64,000 nt of DNA from positions 124,001 to 188,000 of the forward strand of contig VZSF01000033.1 of the NCBI GenBank assembly GCA_013398295.1, written 5' to 3'. The notes beneath the pieces are model-generated. The model was not told the origin of the DNA and searched no databases. It saw only the letters and a list, made by a program, of their open reading frames with translations. This DNA is from Chionis minor (taxonomy: Eukaryota; Chordata; Aves; Charadriiformes; Chionididae). This document shows, one piece after another, positions 51,331-64,000 of this stretch. The translations under genes and the position numbers were made by a program. How positions within the stretch are numbered: the stretch's first letter is position 1; the number at the start of each line of letters is the position of its first letter.

Positions 51331-53426
51331 AGATACTTGTTTGCTGTTCAGGATGATGGAGCATGAGTTTGGCGGGACCTCAAGGCGCTAGGGTGTCAGC
51401 CCACTAACACAAAAAAAACAAAGAAGAAAAAAGAAAGGAGAACGAGTAGCTGCTGGGCAGTGCACAACAGGGGTGGGTTTCTTGCTCTTTGAGGTGGATG
51501 CTCATGTGTTCCCTGCATGTGGCTGGAGTAGACCGGGAGATTTGCACTGCCACATGCTGGTCAGCAGCGCTCTGAGATGTCTGTCAAGCTGGAGGACATT
51601 CCTACTGCCTCATAAACCAAGTCCAGCATTTCTGAGCAACATGTCGTATCTGAAGAAAGAAGATAACAAGTCGGGATTGAAATTCCTCCAGGACTTTGAC
51701 ATCTTGCTTCATGCTGGTGTAGTAGAGACTCACAGCAAGGATCAGCACTGCACAAAATGAGAGCCACAGGAGCACAGGCAATCCAGATGATGACCTGTCA
51801 TCTACTGAACGGTGATGAGGAGAAAAAAGAAAGCAGCATTATTTTAGTGTCATCTTAAACACTTCCCAAATTTGACCCCCTGCTGATGCCTTTGTCCCAC
51901 TTTTCTGGGAACAGCAGGGTACACATGGCTCTGGTTATGAGTGCTTCCGTAGGCATCAGTTAAGTGATAGTGAGTCACACCTCCCGATGGAGGGTAGTGA
52001 GTATAAAAGATCTCATCTAATGGAGCATTTAAAGAGTTTAATTACATACAATAAGAACAGGATTACCATAGCTAACGCATGATCTCAAATTTCCCTCACG
52101 CAATTATTTTTTTATACCTTTATCCTAAATGTTAGGTTAAATACTAGGAGAATATTAAGCTACCTCATCTAATTATTTAATGCTCACAAATGTTCCATGA
52201 AGAGAGAAGATCTAGATTCCTGTCCTTTTTACTGGTAACTCATCTTGTTTGGCACTCCTGCTAATTACAATAAGAACCAAGATGCAGCTCCATTAGCTGA
52301 GAGGCATGTTTAGAAAGCAGGCTTAACCTCTCTCTAAGTGCTAGGTGTGCTAATTACACTGGAACATCCTCAGCTCCTTAAGAGCACTTGCTCTTAAGCA
52401 GGAGAACACGGTAAACTTTTTTCTTGCCTTTGAAATATAGTTCAAGGATATTTAAAGTGCCACACGTCAGGCACATATATCTCGCTGACATCCATGCCCC
52501 AGCTTTTACGTGTGTGTATCCATGCCTGGGCTCGGGGGTCCAGTTTAATTCAGATCTGGCTGCTCTGTTTGACCACATGGCCATTGCACAATCGGTATTA
52601 TTTTATAAAGCACTTTGAATATTAAACATGCAGTATAAAGCCAAATTCACGCCCGAGTAAAAACCCATAGTGTGCAGCTATTTTCCTCCCATATGCACAT
52701 AATCAATAACAAGATAAAACTGTGGTGTGTATTATTATGGGTAAAGGGCCAATATTATCTGTAACATATTTAAATTAGCTTCTACTATGAGCCCTGGAAT
52801 ACACAGCAGTCAATTAAACTGTCATACAGATGTACAGAGAGGGAGGTAAAAGTCATAAAACCAAGCAAGAAATACATAATAATGTATCAAAAAGTGTATG
52901 GGGAAAAGGTAAAATGTTAATAGGCAGTTATTTTATAGCTAACCAGAAACCAAATCAATGTCCCGTAATAGATCTGAGTGAATTATTTGCAGAAAATAAT
53001 TTATTCATTTGAATTTAGCCCTTCTTTCTGTTTGCAAATTATTCACTATCAGACTTCAATTTTTGTATTTTTTTTTATTTGGCATTATTCCATGAATGGT
53101 TTATATGAAGATATTTAGCCAGGGAATTACTCACCACTTTCTGCTTTTGCAGAAATTTGTGATCTGGAAGTTGGTATTTCCCTTGTGTGATCTCCCATGC
53201 CACAAGATACAGTTCTTAACTGGGTGAGTACCTGCCTTTCAAAACATGGAGCCTGGCTGACAAGCTAAACAGCTTTTCACATCAGACCTTTTCTATGAAG
53301 TGCTTATAACCTTTTTCAATCTTGTGAAAGTTACTTTCCATGTGAAATTTCTTGGTAATCTTAAATACAAACTTGGCTTTTTCTTATATCCTCTCAGTTA
53401 GGGTGTATGTTCAACACAGGAAAAGG

Positions 53427-53440
53427 AAAAAAAAAAAAAA
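53427..53440. repeat. A14 tract abutting the CR1 3' end
   Basis: A run of A lies directly against the 3' end of the minus-strand CR1. CR1 elements usually end in short octamer repeats rather than poly(A), so this is probably target-site sequence or later slippage. Confidence 0.6.
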
Positions 53441-53680
53441 TCACAGAATCACTTAGGTTGGAAGAGACCTTTGAGATCATCCAGTCCAACCATAAACCTA
53501 ACACTGCTAAACCACCCCTAAACCATGTCCCTCAGCACCACGTCTACCTGTCTTTTAAAGACCTCCAGGGATGGTGATTCCACCACTTCCCTGGGCAGCC
53601 TGTTCCAATGTTTGATAACCCTTTCCGTAAAGAAGTTTTTCCTAATATACAACCTAAACCTCCCCTGGCATGATGTGGAA
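53441..53680 (-). mobile_element. CR1 LINE, 5'-truncated, avian type
   Basis: The plus strand reads TCACAGAATCACTTAGGTTGG then GATCATCCAGTCCAACC, the antisense of an avian CR1 3' end. On the minus strand, 53518-53739 encodes [20 protein letters not shown] and [12 protein letters not shown], the C-terminus of the CR1 ORF2 reverse transcriptase protein, ending VVLRDMV. The similarity fades after about 53680. Only the last part of the element is present, the usual outcome of 5'-truncated target-primed insertion. It is the best-preserved transposon in the window. Confidence 0.9.
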
Positions 53681-53877
53681 GAATAATCCCCCTCACAAAA
53701 CAGTGATGAGCTATGATCACAGCAGCTTCTGTGCATCACTACAACTATGCGCTTAAATGTAAGTTTGCTCTTTTCTAGATTACAAACAGAAAATTAATGC
53801 TTAAATTTGTTAGTTGAATTGTTTGTTGGAACAGCGCACTCAGCCCTAGCTGTATGCCCTAAGAAAAAGGCAACTCA

Positions 53878-53970
53878 TCAGAAAAGCACTGGACTGGGAT
53901 GCAGGAGATTTTGGTTCACGTTTCCACTGTCACCTGAGGTCTTTCCTTTTCCATCTGGCTCTTTCCTGCC
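53878..53970 (+). repeat. MIR-type SINE 5' fragment
   Basis: AAAGCACTGGACTGGGATG, CAGGAGATTTTGGTTCACG and TTTCCACTGTCACCTGAGG match the MIR core order. It lies about 200 bp from the CR1. Confidence 0.5.
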
Positions 53971-56601
53971 TATAGTACCTTGTTGCTAGCCCAGTTAATG
54001 CCTTAGCTGATATTGCCATTGGCGTGAGCATACACCCCCTCTTCCTGGGCAATAGTAGCAGATAGGAGTGGGGGGACATTGCTTCCTTTTGGCCTCTCAA
54101 CACTATGACTCTGTGAGCGTGTGCTTATACATGTATATGTATATATATGTACCCCTTTTCCCTTACTGCATTGTGTACAGCAGGGGTTGGATGTCAGCCA
54201 GGGCCTCTAGAAATGATCATCATCATAAGAACATCCAGATACACACATTTTCTTGAGGATCTGTGAGGCTGGCTGGCCTCAAACATCCTTGCAAGCAAAA
54301 AAAGAAAAAAACAGACTATTTTTTATTATTTCTACCCTGCTGCCAGCATATAAATGAATTGTCTCTTCCCCATGTATGAAAGTCAGCAGGGAGAACTGTT
54401 GTTTCGCTTGGGGTGCTCTCCCTGCATATCTTAGCGAAAAACCTGTACCTATTCTATTACCATAAAATATATTAATTATATTTAAATTAAAAATAGCTTC
54501 AGGGATTTCATTTTTGTTTCCACTATTTGTCTTACTAGATGTCTTGTTTAAAATACTGCACCAGACCTCATCAACACCTTGTACTTTATATGCTGAGAAG
54601 AAAAAGCAACAACCACTGACTATGAAATGCTTTGTATTGAGAGGATGTATTTGTACAGTGCATCCCAGCAGCCACAAAGCAAACTCAGGTTAGTGCCGTG
54701 GATGGCTCACAGTTATAATGTGAAACTTTGACTTACCCACTATGTAGTCACAGCAGGAAATGGCTAGAAAACAAAATGAAAATGTTCTTACAAACCTGGA
54801 AAGGCCTCTTTGCAGCAGATGAATAAGAAAGCAAGCACCAAGCAGCATCTCTGAAATTGCCTGTTGCCTTATAGATGCTGGGCTACCTCTTACACCACTT
54901 TTGCCTGCATAGATTTGTGACAGATGATGATCTACCCACTCCATGCAAACATGCACTTCAGAAAAGTGAGATAAAATTATTGTTTGGGGGATTTCAGAGA
55001 CAGAGATTGCTGCTGTTGCAGGGAGGTCAGGAGTCAGCTCTGGCACCTCCCTGTTCCTCATAATTTCTAGAAGGGAAAGGAGGTAGAGCAGCAGACTGAG
55101 AGAAGAATGAAAGTTAAGAAAGCAAAGCCCACCATCACATGCAACTTTCATCCAAGAATATCCTGGAACGGCCTCCGCTTGGCAGCCAGGACCCAGACAC
55201 AATTCAGGATGAAAAACCCATAGAATGGAAAAATTCCAGTGGTGCCAGCAACCTTCATCTTACCAGCCTCTACATTAATAACATTGCATTGACAAACAGC
55301 AAATCGTCTAAATCACAGGCTGTTTGCAACACAGCAGACTAATTATGGGTTGGGGCATTTCTCATGTCTTCATGGAAAAAAGTCAGAGTCTTCTCTGTCT
55401 TTGCAGCTCCCTGGATCCCAGGCATGGCTGTGCTGGATTCAACGCTGGTGAGAGATGAACCAGGTCTCCTGAGCTGGACTGATTGCAGGATTACCAGTGC
55501 TGACGTGGGGGCATGGACTCTGGTGGGGAGCTGAAGGAGGTTTTACATCTCATTAAAATCCTACTCTTGAGTAGTCAGATAACCTTTGGAGAATTTAGGG
55601 CTGACTCACTGAGTCATCCCAGGAGTTCAGTTTTGATGGGAAAGCCCAGGCTGTGCCAACAACCTTATCAAAAAACAGCTTTTCACTCCTGCGTTAGGAG
55701 GCAACAGAAGCAACGTATTGCAATACCAATGCAAGGTGTGTGTACAAACACAGTAGTGGATGCCAAGCTTTGTTTTTAGAGCGCTGAGTAGCAGTCCAAA
55801 CAGGTGGCTGACACAGAAATTTTACCATTCTGTCACCTGTGTTTTTACTGACTGACATCAAAACCATACAAATTTTGTTCCCTGCCAATAAATACAATTT
55901 TTCTTAGTTGGGACAGTTTGTAAAGGTCAGAATGGAGCAACAGTTCTTATTGTTTATGAGTTGTATGTAGCACGTGCAGAAGTGCAAACTGGATTCTTGT
56001 GCTAGACCCCTGCTTAAGGTCACTCCCAGTTGACCTACCTGCAAACTGTTATTTTGGCTCATGAATGAAAGACCAAAGGTTACGTTAGCTGTATCATCCC
56101 TTGGGTGCCCTCGTTGGTAGAAATGGTTACATCATGGCAGCTTTTAACCCCAGTGGGCCAGCCGGGCTCAGACCTTTACTGTTGCATCCCATGGCATGCA
56201 TGCTGTTCAAAGACAGGAAAGGGCTGGTTCCCTCCTTGCTATTACATCCTAGGTACCCAGAATCACGTAAGTGTGTTTAAATTTGGTTTGAGGTCCTTTC
56301 CTATGAGTGGAAGCATTGTTCTGTGGTAGACCTGGGGCTCAGGCAAACCCACAGTCTACAATGATCCCTGTGGGGGCTGACTCAGGAGTTCACCATGAGA
56401 ACAGCCCTGAGGCTGCTCTAATGGGATGCAGGAGCCTGTCTCCTCCCAGGGCAGGCAGGCAAATGGACCAGATGCAATTCTGCACAGCACAGGGCAAAAA
56501 TTGTCTGTCCTCTGCTCCGTGCTGAGCTTAAAGTCACACATAGGGTTTTTGGGGGGAGCAAGCTGGTGTGGTAAATGGGGTAAATGTTAAAAAAGCTAGA
56601 A

Positions 56602-56619
56602 AGGTCATGTCAAAGGTCA
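56602..56619 (+). promoter_or_regulatory. Direct repeat of AGGTCA half-sites, 12-bp period
   Basis: AAAGGTCATGTCAAAGGTCA holds two AGGTCA nuclear-receptor half-sites with 6 bp between them. The second sits in TCAAAGGTCA, an extended half-site form similar to that bound by monomeric orphan receptors. The motif is short and lies 19 kb from the only gene, so function is speculative. Confidence 0.25.
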
Positions 56620-58319
56620 TGCCAAAGGCTTAATAGCTTGAGCGTACCATGTTCAATGACTTCTTCTGGCTCACGAAATCGAACCCTTCTCTCTGCTTTC
56701 CTCTTTTCCCCCACAGCTTGGTCCACAGTTGGCCTTTTCCTCAGTATTGAAGGAGGATAGCTACTGTCATCTGTCTAGAGAGTTGATCAAAACACAAAAC
56801 ACATGGCTATTCAAACTGCAGTAATACATCTGGGGGAAGCTCTGAGCTTTTGTGGTTATGTTACCATGTCCCCTGAAGGACATGATAGGAAACACATCTG
56901 TTTTGACATTTATAGTCAGACCACTGTAATATTTATAGCAAGACAATATGGATATTCCTTCATTGTCATAGATCTTCAGTACTCTAAAGCTGTCTTCTCA
57001 GGAAAAAGATTGGTTAAAGTAACGGACAGCAAAGTGTTCAGAAAGGATTTCTGTAAATTGGAGTGAACAGTTATTGAAGGTGGCTGCTCAACAGCCCTGG
57101 GGTAGACGGACATAAATGTGATATGAAATATATGAACCATATCATTGGGAACACCTTTAAAATGTTCTTCTTAGCTAAGCAGCTCCATTCTGAATGCAGT
57201 GTTGCCGTTTCAACAACTGAGACTATGCAGCAGTCTTGGGTTTGGACACTATCCTGACGGGTATGAGAAGGTAATTTGTTTGCAGTTTGATAGCACCATT
57301 ATGTTGTTGCTCTGTTTTTTGCTTGGAAGCCACACTCAGTCTTTGATAACAGAATCAGATTGCTGGGGATTTTTCCACGTGACAAGAAGCAGAGCTGCAA
57401 TAATAGTAATAAATCCCTTCTCTGTGTTGAAATTCTCCCACAATCAACCCCTCAAAGTGAATCCAAAGCATTTCAGTTCAGAGACACCCACGGTCCTCTG
57501 AAAGTGGAGAGTAGATGGCAAATTTTTAACTTTTCAAAGACCTACATGGGTGGCAGAAATTCTCAACATTTTATTTGTACTTTAAGATCAAGTCACCTTC
57601 TCTACTCCTTTCCTCCTCTTCGTTCCCTTCCTCTGCTAGGTAAAGGGCATTATTTCTTAGATGGTTTGTTTGCTCCTTCTTGTCACTTTCCCTGTCCCTT
57701 TTTTTCTCCTGTGTGTCATTTCCCCACTCAGTGATAGCATGCTTCTTACTCCATGTTTTTCTTCCTGCTTTAATTTTTCTGCTCTTCAGTGCCTGCTACT
57801 TTTGCCCATTTTTAGGCTCGAATACCCTTGCCCTACACCTTTTCTCTTTGGAGGCTTTCCCCACCAGCGCCATTTCACACACCCACTCCTTGGGCTGCAG
57901 AAGCAGGATTAAGTACCATTACCTACAGTCTGGGGATGTCAGACCCCAGAGTACAGAGGATAAGTAGGTTTCCCTATGCATCACACTCTGGATCATCTCA
58001 GAAAGGCATATGACATAGCCGGCAGGAACTGCCATGGAGTGAGGAACAAGGCTTTGATACCTTCTCCAAAGGGATTTATAAACCAGATTTTGGCTTAATT
58101 TGTCACTGATAAAGATGATTTCTGGGGTCATGCAAGCATCTATACCACCTCTGTCTCATTACCTGTGACAGTGTCTGCTGGAGCTCTGTGGTTTTTATTC
58201 AGCAGTTCGGAAGCTGGAAGACCCATTCAGGGTATGGTAAACCTGGATTCAACTTCTAAGTTCAAGGCAATATAAACCCACATCTCTTATATACACACCT
58301 TCATCATTAGAGCTATGGT

Positions 58320-58700
58320 GCACATGTGGGAGGAAGGAATCTCAGACTCTGCCACTGAAGCTGTCTTGTTTGGCCTCAAATAATTAAATATTCATTGAGC
58401 TAAAGAAAGAATGAATGAAAGAATGACTTTACAGCCTGGTGTTTGGGTGCTCCCTTGGGGGTGGGAGAAGTCTGCTCCTATCCTTGCTCCAATGAATACT
58501 TAATATGAAATACTTAAATATTCATTGGAACAGTCACTGGGAACAGGGTCTCTCATCTGCCAGGTGAGTACCTTAATCACTCTGCTATAGCCACACACAC
58601 ACACACTTTCTGGCATAATGAATATTTAATTACTCTGTGTAAAATGAAACAGGTTTAGGGAGACACAGCGGAAGATGCCCAGCTCACACTAGTGGTGGTT
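58320..58700. repeat. Imperfect fold-back (long inverted repeat) element
   Basis: Arms face each other around 58508. CCAATGAATA (58489-58498) pairs with TATTCATTGG (58519-58528). GGTGTTTGGGTGCTCCC pairs loosely with the reverse of CAGGTGAGTACCTTAATCAC. AATTAAATATTCATT near 58383 pairs with AATGAATATTTAATT near 58616. The pairing continues more weakly outward. This is the structure of a non-autonomous fold-back or MITE-like element; palindromic repeats of this style are known in sauropsids, for example Chompy-type elements of crocodilians. Family membership is not proven. Confidence 0.55.
58592..58606. repeat. (CA)n microsatellite
   Basis: About seven CA units lie inside the right arm of the fold-back element. 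Confidence 0.85.
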
Positions 58701-61700
58701 ATAGCTAAGGGGGGTCCTCCCGTGGCACAGTCAAGGAAACCGAACCTTATATTTGAAGAGATTTTTAACTGCAAGCGCGTCTCTTGTCCATATGAGCTCT
58801 TTCAAACACCTAACTGTTACAACACATCAGAAGAGAAAAACATTAAACAACTAGCTGGCTGGGTAACACCTAGCCAAAGACAACCTTAAAAAGGAAATGA
58901 CATTTACAATATTTACTAGGCTTTAACAACCTGTGGAAATCAAAGCTTACACAGAAAAACATGATGGATTTTTCCCTCAGACAGAAACCTGGTGTTAACA
59001 TACTGTGACAGGAGCTGGAAACCTACCAAAGTGCTAGTCAGGAAATTAAATGCCCTTAAAAACAATTTGTGAAAAGCTGTGGGTGTTGGACATAAGGACT
59101 ATCACCCACCAAGAGTTTACTTACCGGCAGCTCCTCTGCACTAGGATCAGAAGGTGGGGCTGGACATATTTGGGACATGTACTCTGGATGTCAACATGAA
59201 GCCTCCGACACGAAGCTTTGGTTGGAAAGCCACTTGCTCAAGAAAATGGGAAGGACCAGGGGAGAGTGTCTGGAGATCCCTCTGCAGCGAGGACTGAGCA
59301 GGCAGTGCCCCCGAGCAGATGGGAACAGCAGAAAACGACAGAGGAGTGGAAAGAAGAGTTTCCGCCCTTCATACCAGCGATGGCTTGGGAAGGATGACGT
59401 TACTAGAAATGTACTCGGTAGCCAAAAATAGCACATAGTGCTAATACTGATTGTGCAGCTGGAAAGCATGGCTTTCCTGGCAACTGGAAAGGGGCTGAAT
59501 GGAGCAAATCACAGATAAACACCTACATATTTATATGCGTGAACATGAAGTTGAGGCTGTTCTTTTTATCAGGATTCCTGCATTTCCATGATCATGTCGA
59601 TCCCCCTTCTAGAAACCATTCCCAGTCTCAAGAAGTTTGCAAGTGGGATGGCTTTTAATCCTTCTCCAGTTCAAAATATGTGGGTAAAGCCATCAGGAAA
59701 TTATATAGATATAGTGGGATCACATATATCTCCCTCCAGTACAGTTATGGCCTCACTTTATATGTTTTACAAATTAGATCCATTATTATAGTGATAAAGT
59801 GGGGTTTTAACATTTGACATTTCTACAGATATTATAATAAGATTATTGATAGGGAGAGAAGTGATTTACTGATCAAGAGGCTTTAACAGCCCCTTGTCAA
59901 ATGCTGAAGGCTGGCCACCATCAAATATACAATTTCCAGTCAGAAATACCTGCCGCGACTGCTGAAATATGCTGGTTTATTGTCTCTACAAGTGCAAGCT
60001 TGAGGGATTTTTTTGTTGTTCTTTTCCTGGAGGTATTTATTTGCTGTGACATGTCTAAAGTACTCCAGTTTCATGTTATTTTCCTAGTGGTTGGATGGGT
60101 TCTTCTGTGGCATGCTCAGACTGGCCCTCGTTTTGCACCTGCTTAGTGGGGCGAGGGTTGCAAGATGCTTACATTGGTGCTAGGAACCAAAGGACACCAG
60201 CTCTGTGGGCTTCACTGTTTTAATCTTCCTCTCAGGGATTTGTGTAGTGAGTGAGTAGATGCAAAGGGTCGGGATCCTTCCCCAGAGAAAACTGGGCCGG
60301 CACAAAAAGGGAGATGTCCATGGCTGATGTGGGGCCAGCAGATCCCTTTGAGCCTTGCTGTCCTCCAGCAGCTCAGCCTCTGCATGGGTCTGTAGTGCTT
60401 GCGAGGGCTGCTGTCCTCGAGCCCTTCCCTTTCCAGCAGTGAAAGCAGTGGCAACACGGAGAAGGACACATTTTGATGGCATGGAGCTCTTCCCTGAATG
60501 CATCATATCGAAAAGCCACCTGGAGAGAGTCACCTTACCTTCTCTTTCCTGTACATTGGGGTGACGGAGGGCTTCTCCTCATGCTGCAAGCGGCTCACAG
60601 CTGCAGGCTTTGTGAAACGCTCTCAAAATCCCCTCTCTGGTGCGTCCTGCAAGTGTTTCACAGCAGTTATTTTGGGATATCAAAGCTGAGCTTTTGGTGG
60701 GGAAAAGTCATCCTTCAAAATTTTGTTGGTAGTAGATCCTAGACAGAAAGCTGACAAAACCTTCCAAGCTGTGATCCCTAGCTGCTTCTCTGGTTCCTCC
60801 TATTATTGTCCACTTGCTGCTAATTAATATTAGAAGGAATTAACCTGCCTGCTTTGGCCAGCAAAACCGATGGAGGTGGGAAGAGGGAAACTGTAGTCTT
60901 CATCTAGCTTTAACTTCCTCCATGTAAATCGTCTCATTTATTTTTACTACTGTCACCCAGCAAGGCACATAAGAAGGTCTTGTGCAGGCTCTTACTCCTG
61001 CAGAGAGTGGCACTGAGCTCGTCAGATTTTAGACCTGAATGGAAAACCTTGTTCCTGTCTTTTTTCACTGAACCTGGTTTTACTGAAAGAAAAGTCTCAC
61101 ATTTTTTGGTAAAAATTTATCAGAAACTTTTTGGTGTTTTCTTTAAAAAAACCCTGCAGAAAAGTTGAGGGGGCTTGTATTCAAGAAATGGACATACGGA
61201 GACAACACTTACAATTTTCAGTGCCAGAAACCATTTATTTTCAGTTCTAGAGATTCCCCTTAAATGTAAACAATTTTTCTGTTCACTTGATTGAAAAATA
61301 ATTAGGTAGCTTATAAATGTTTTCATGAAAGATTGCTATCCAAATGCTAGGAACAATCATTTCATAGTGCCATTCTCACTTTTATCCCACAATGTGCTAA
61401 TTATATTGATAGTAACAGTTGTAAATGCTTGAATAATTAGTAGTTACCTGGGCACTCAAGTTCCAGTAGATAAAGATGTCAGTTCAAATCTCATAACAGG
61501 AACAGATCCATTCCTACTAAGTGCTTTTGATTGCAGTTTAACAACCTAAAATTGGATATACATTAGGAATAAAGCACAGTTTAATGCATGAAGTGAAGGA
61601 TTCCAGGAAAATAACTTCACTAGCCTCTGAAATCACCAGTAATAAATAATAGTTACAATAGTTTTTCTGCTTTGGAAGCTGGAAGAATTTCCTTTAACAT

Positions 61701-64000
61701 CACCCTTCTTTTTAAAGTAATTTTTCATCTAAGCTTTGATCTCATTTCATGCAACATATGTCAGAAGCAAAGCTGGACAAAGAATTCATAAATGAATTAT
61801 TTAGCTGATGAGTGTCACCTCTATTTCTTTCAGCTAATTGTTCACAAATAGTGACTTTTGTGAACGTATTCATTATTCAGATTTATTCAGTGGATAATTG
61901 CTGGGAGTAATTCTTTGTCTCTAGATTGCTTGGAAGCATTTTGCTGTGAGCATTTAATAGTAAAAATCTATCCAGGCTTTCAATACAAGACAAAGTAAAA
62001 ATATCTGTAACTACTGATGGAGCCTCTAAGCACGAACAGTATACTGCAGTCTTAATGAGCAACACCAGTGTTTTCAGGAAGAACTCCACTACTTCACATG
62101 GTACATAGAAGGGAAAGCAAACACATCTCAACCGTCTGTGTGGTGCTGACTTTGAATGGTCCACATTGTATATGCAAATAAGTTTTTACAAGAAAAGCGT
62201 GGCTTAAGTGTTTGCTCAGCAGAAAAACAAAACAAGCCTGAACAAAACATGATTGACTTCCCAGTGAATAAATATGAACGGTCCACACAAAGGAACTAAC
62301 TGCACAGCCAGTATTTTCCTGCAATACCCCAATGGAAGATGTCTAGGAAATGAACATAACATGATAAAACAATTTTATGCTCAGAGGATAGCTGCGTAAC
62401 CATATGAACTCTATTTCCATTTCCTTCTGTGGGAATAAATATTTTAGACAAGCAAAGTACTTTGTAAATGATGCCTTTGTGGGGATTCATCTGGCCTTGT
62501 TCAATTATTTTGAAACCTAGCAATTTTCTCATATCATTGAATCTGGCTTTATTGCAAATAGGGTCATAGAAATAGTCACTCATCGCGATAATGGACTTAG
62601 TTTATCTTAACTGTTAACACTTCCAGCAGGTTTACACACATGTATATTCAATATTCATGGATATGCACAGCGCATATATATTAATAATGAAGTAACTTTA
62701 TCTCCAACAATCTGAAAACAAAATCACGTAATACCATACAGTACAGGGTGCAGTGGTAACTAGAAGCAGCATATCAGGATAACAGAACAGAAAAGGAATA
62801 AATAAATTAGAAGGGAGTCTTCCATATCTTCTTCAACTTCCAGAGTGTCAATTGAGCCTTTGTTCAATATTCCACCTTTCGTGGTTCTGTGTGCTCTTGA
62901 TTAATAATTTAGAGACACACTTTTTGGCAGCAAGGTAAGTTTTGTGTTTGCCAAGAGTGATTTTCCACCAGTCAGGGAATACATCAGGAAATACAAAGGC
63001 AAATTGCCCCACGGAACATAATTAGCTGTGTGCCTTCTTCCTTTTTCTGCCTCTGGAGAAACAGATTTATGGCTGAAAGGTGTGGGACACCCGTGAGGTG
63101 TCATATGGCACTATTTCTGCTCCTCAGACCTTCCAGGGAGGAAAGCACTGCATACCTCAAGACAATAAACAGCCCTTTGGACAGTGCTTTTCCATGTGTA
63201 TTGCACAACCAGAAGGGTCATGGTTAATCTCTCACCTAAAGGCCACTCCAAAATGGAGTGTTTGCATGGATTTGGGGAAAAAAAAGATCAACAACAAAGC
63301 ACGACGGAGACAGAGCAATGAATGGGCAGGTGGTCTGATAACGTTTGGCATGTGCAGCCAGCTAGCAAGCAGTTTTCACTGAAAGCAAGCAGTTTTCCTT
63401 TCAATATATTAATTAATTCCTGTGATGCCCAGAGATGTGCACCCAGGTGCGTTTGCCCCCACGGAAGGGCAGAGTGGTCAGTGCAAAGTGCACCGACAGT
63501 CCCTGTCATGCTCCATGAAAGACTCACAAACTTAGCCTCCCAGTGAAATCTTTCTTCACCCTTTATATCTTACTACCCTGGGCTGGAAATTTTCAGGATC
63601 ACACAGATCTCTAAGTTCCCCTTTGATGCAGATGGGCAGACATGGGGCCATGCATCCAGGAACTGCAGGTCTGGATTGCTACTCTTTGCAAAAATTATGT
63701 TAGACATGGTAATACCACATGCAGCCATCTGATCCAGCACAACAGAATCCATTTCTGAAGGCAGAGCCCTGGCTTTATTTGTGGGTATAGCAGGTACTTC
63801 TGAGTGATGATCACCTTCCTGGAGCCGTGGCACCAGTTTCAAACCCACAGTGTGCAAGGGTTTGTATTGGTTTTGAACCGAGTTCTGCTCTAAGGCAAAA
63901 ACATAAACACTGAGCAGAACGTGTAGTAGGGTTTTGCATTGTGGTAAGAACATCCCCACTGCAGGGCAGAGTGATTTCTGCTCTATTGGGACTGGCTAGA

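Larger units (their letters stand above)
39731..64000. other. Downstream intergenic sequence without a supported gene
   Basis: Apart from the repeats listed separately, I found no convincing exon series, RNA gene or retrovirus. Minus-strand frames of 136 codons (46095-46505) and 170 codons (54690-55202) have no recognisable domain. The stretch 61-63 kb is AT-rich and featureless by eye. Confidence 0.65.

Noticed and set aside
54690..55202. 170-codon minus-strand open frame as a gene
   Set aside because: It has some hydrophobic stretches but no family match that I know, and no promoter or splice context.
61441..61500. tRNA-like SINE suggested by AGTTCAAATCTC
   Set aside because: A single B-box-like string without a matching A box at the right distance or a recognisable SINE body.

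Overview
The window reads as vertebrate nuclear DNA, most likely from a bird. The evidence is a four-exon gene with consensus splice sites, a 5'-truncated CR1 LINE of the type common in birds (about 53.44-53.68 kb), an older CR1/L3-like fragment, and several worn MIR-type SINE pieces. Repeat density looks low and intergenic space is long. There is no operon structure, no bacterial ribosome-binding-site logic, no CRISPR array and no recognisable tRNA or rRNA gene. The species cannot be named from the sequence.

Only one protein-coding gene can be supported: TMEM179, on the + strand from 28113 to 37479. Its four coding exons (28113-28414, 32560-32697, 34249-34327, 37300-37479) join in frame to 699 nt, or 232 residues plus a stop. 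The predicted product is a four-pass membrane protein. It has one N-glycosylation sequon in its first loop and an acidic segment encoded largely by exon 3. The start codon follows a GC-rich, C-tract-rich promoter or 5' UTR, and a plausible 3' UTR ends near 39.7 kb.

Layout: 1-27.4 kb is upstream sequence with no supported gene; it holds one old CR1 fragment (about 25.19-25.67 kb), simple repeats and AT-rich blocks that may be regulatory. 27.85-28.11 kb is the promoter and leader. 28.1-37.5 kb is TMEM179, whose intron 2 carries a MIR, a hAT-like transposon 5' end with a BED-type zinc finger reading frame, and a possible intronic polyadenylation site. 37.5-39.7 kb is the likely 3' UTR. 39.7-64 kb is downstream sequence with no supported gene; it contains MIR pieces, an 18-bp-arm perfect palindrome, the CR1, and a roughly 380-bp imperfect fold-back element near 58.5 kb.

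I found no clear new biological system. The items most worth checking are the hAT/BED fragment in intron 2, the possible intron-2 alternative terminal exon of TMEM179, and the fold-back element at 58.3-58.7 kb. All family assignments come from reading the sequence and recalled family features; no database search was run.
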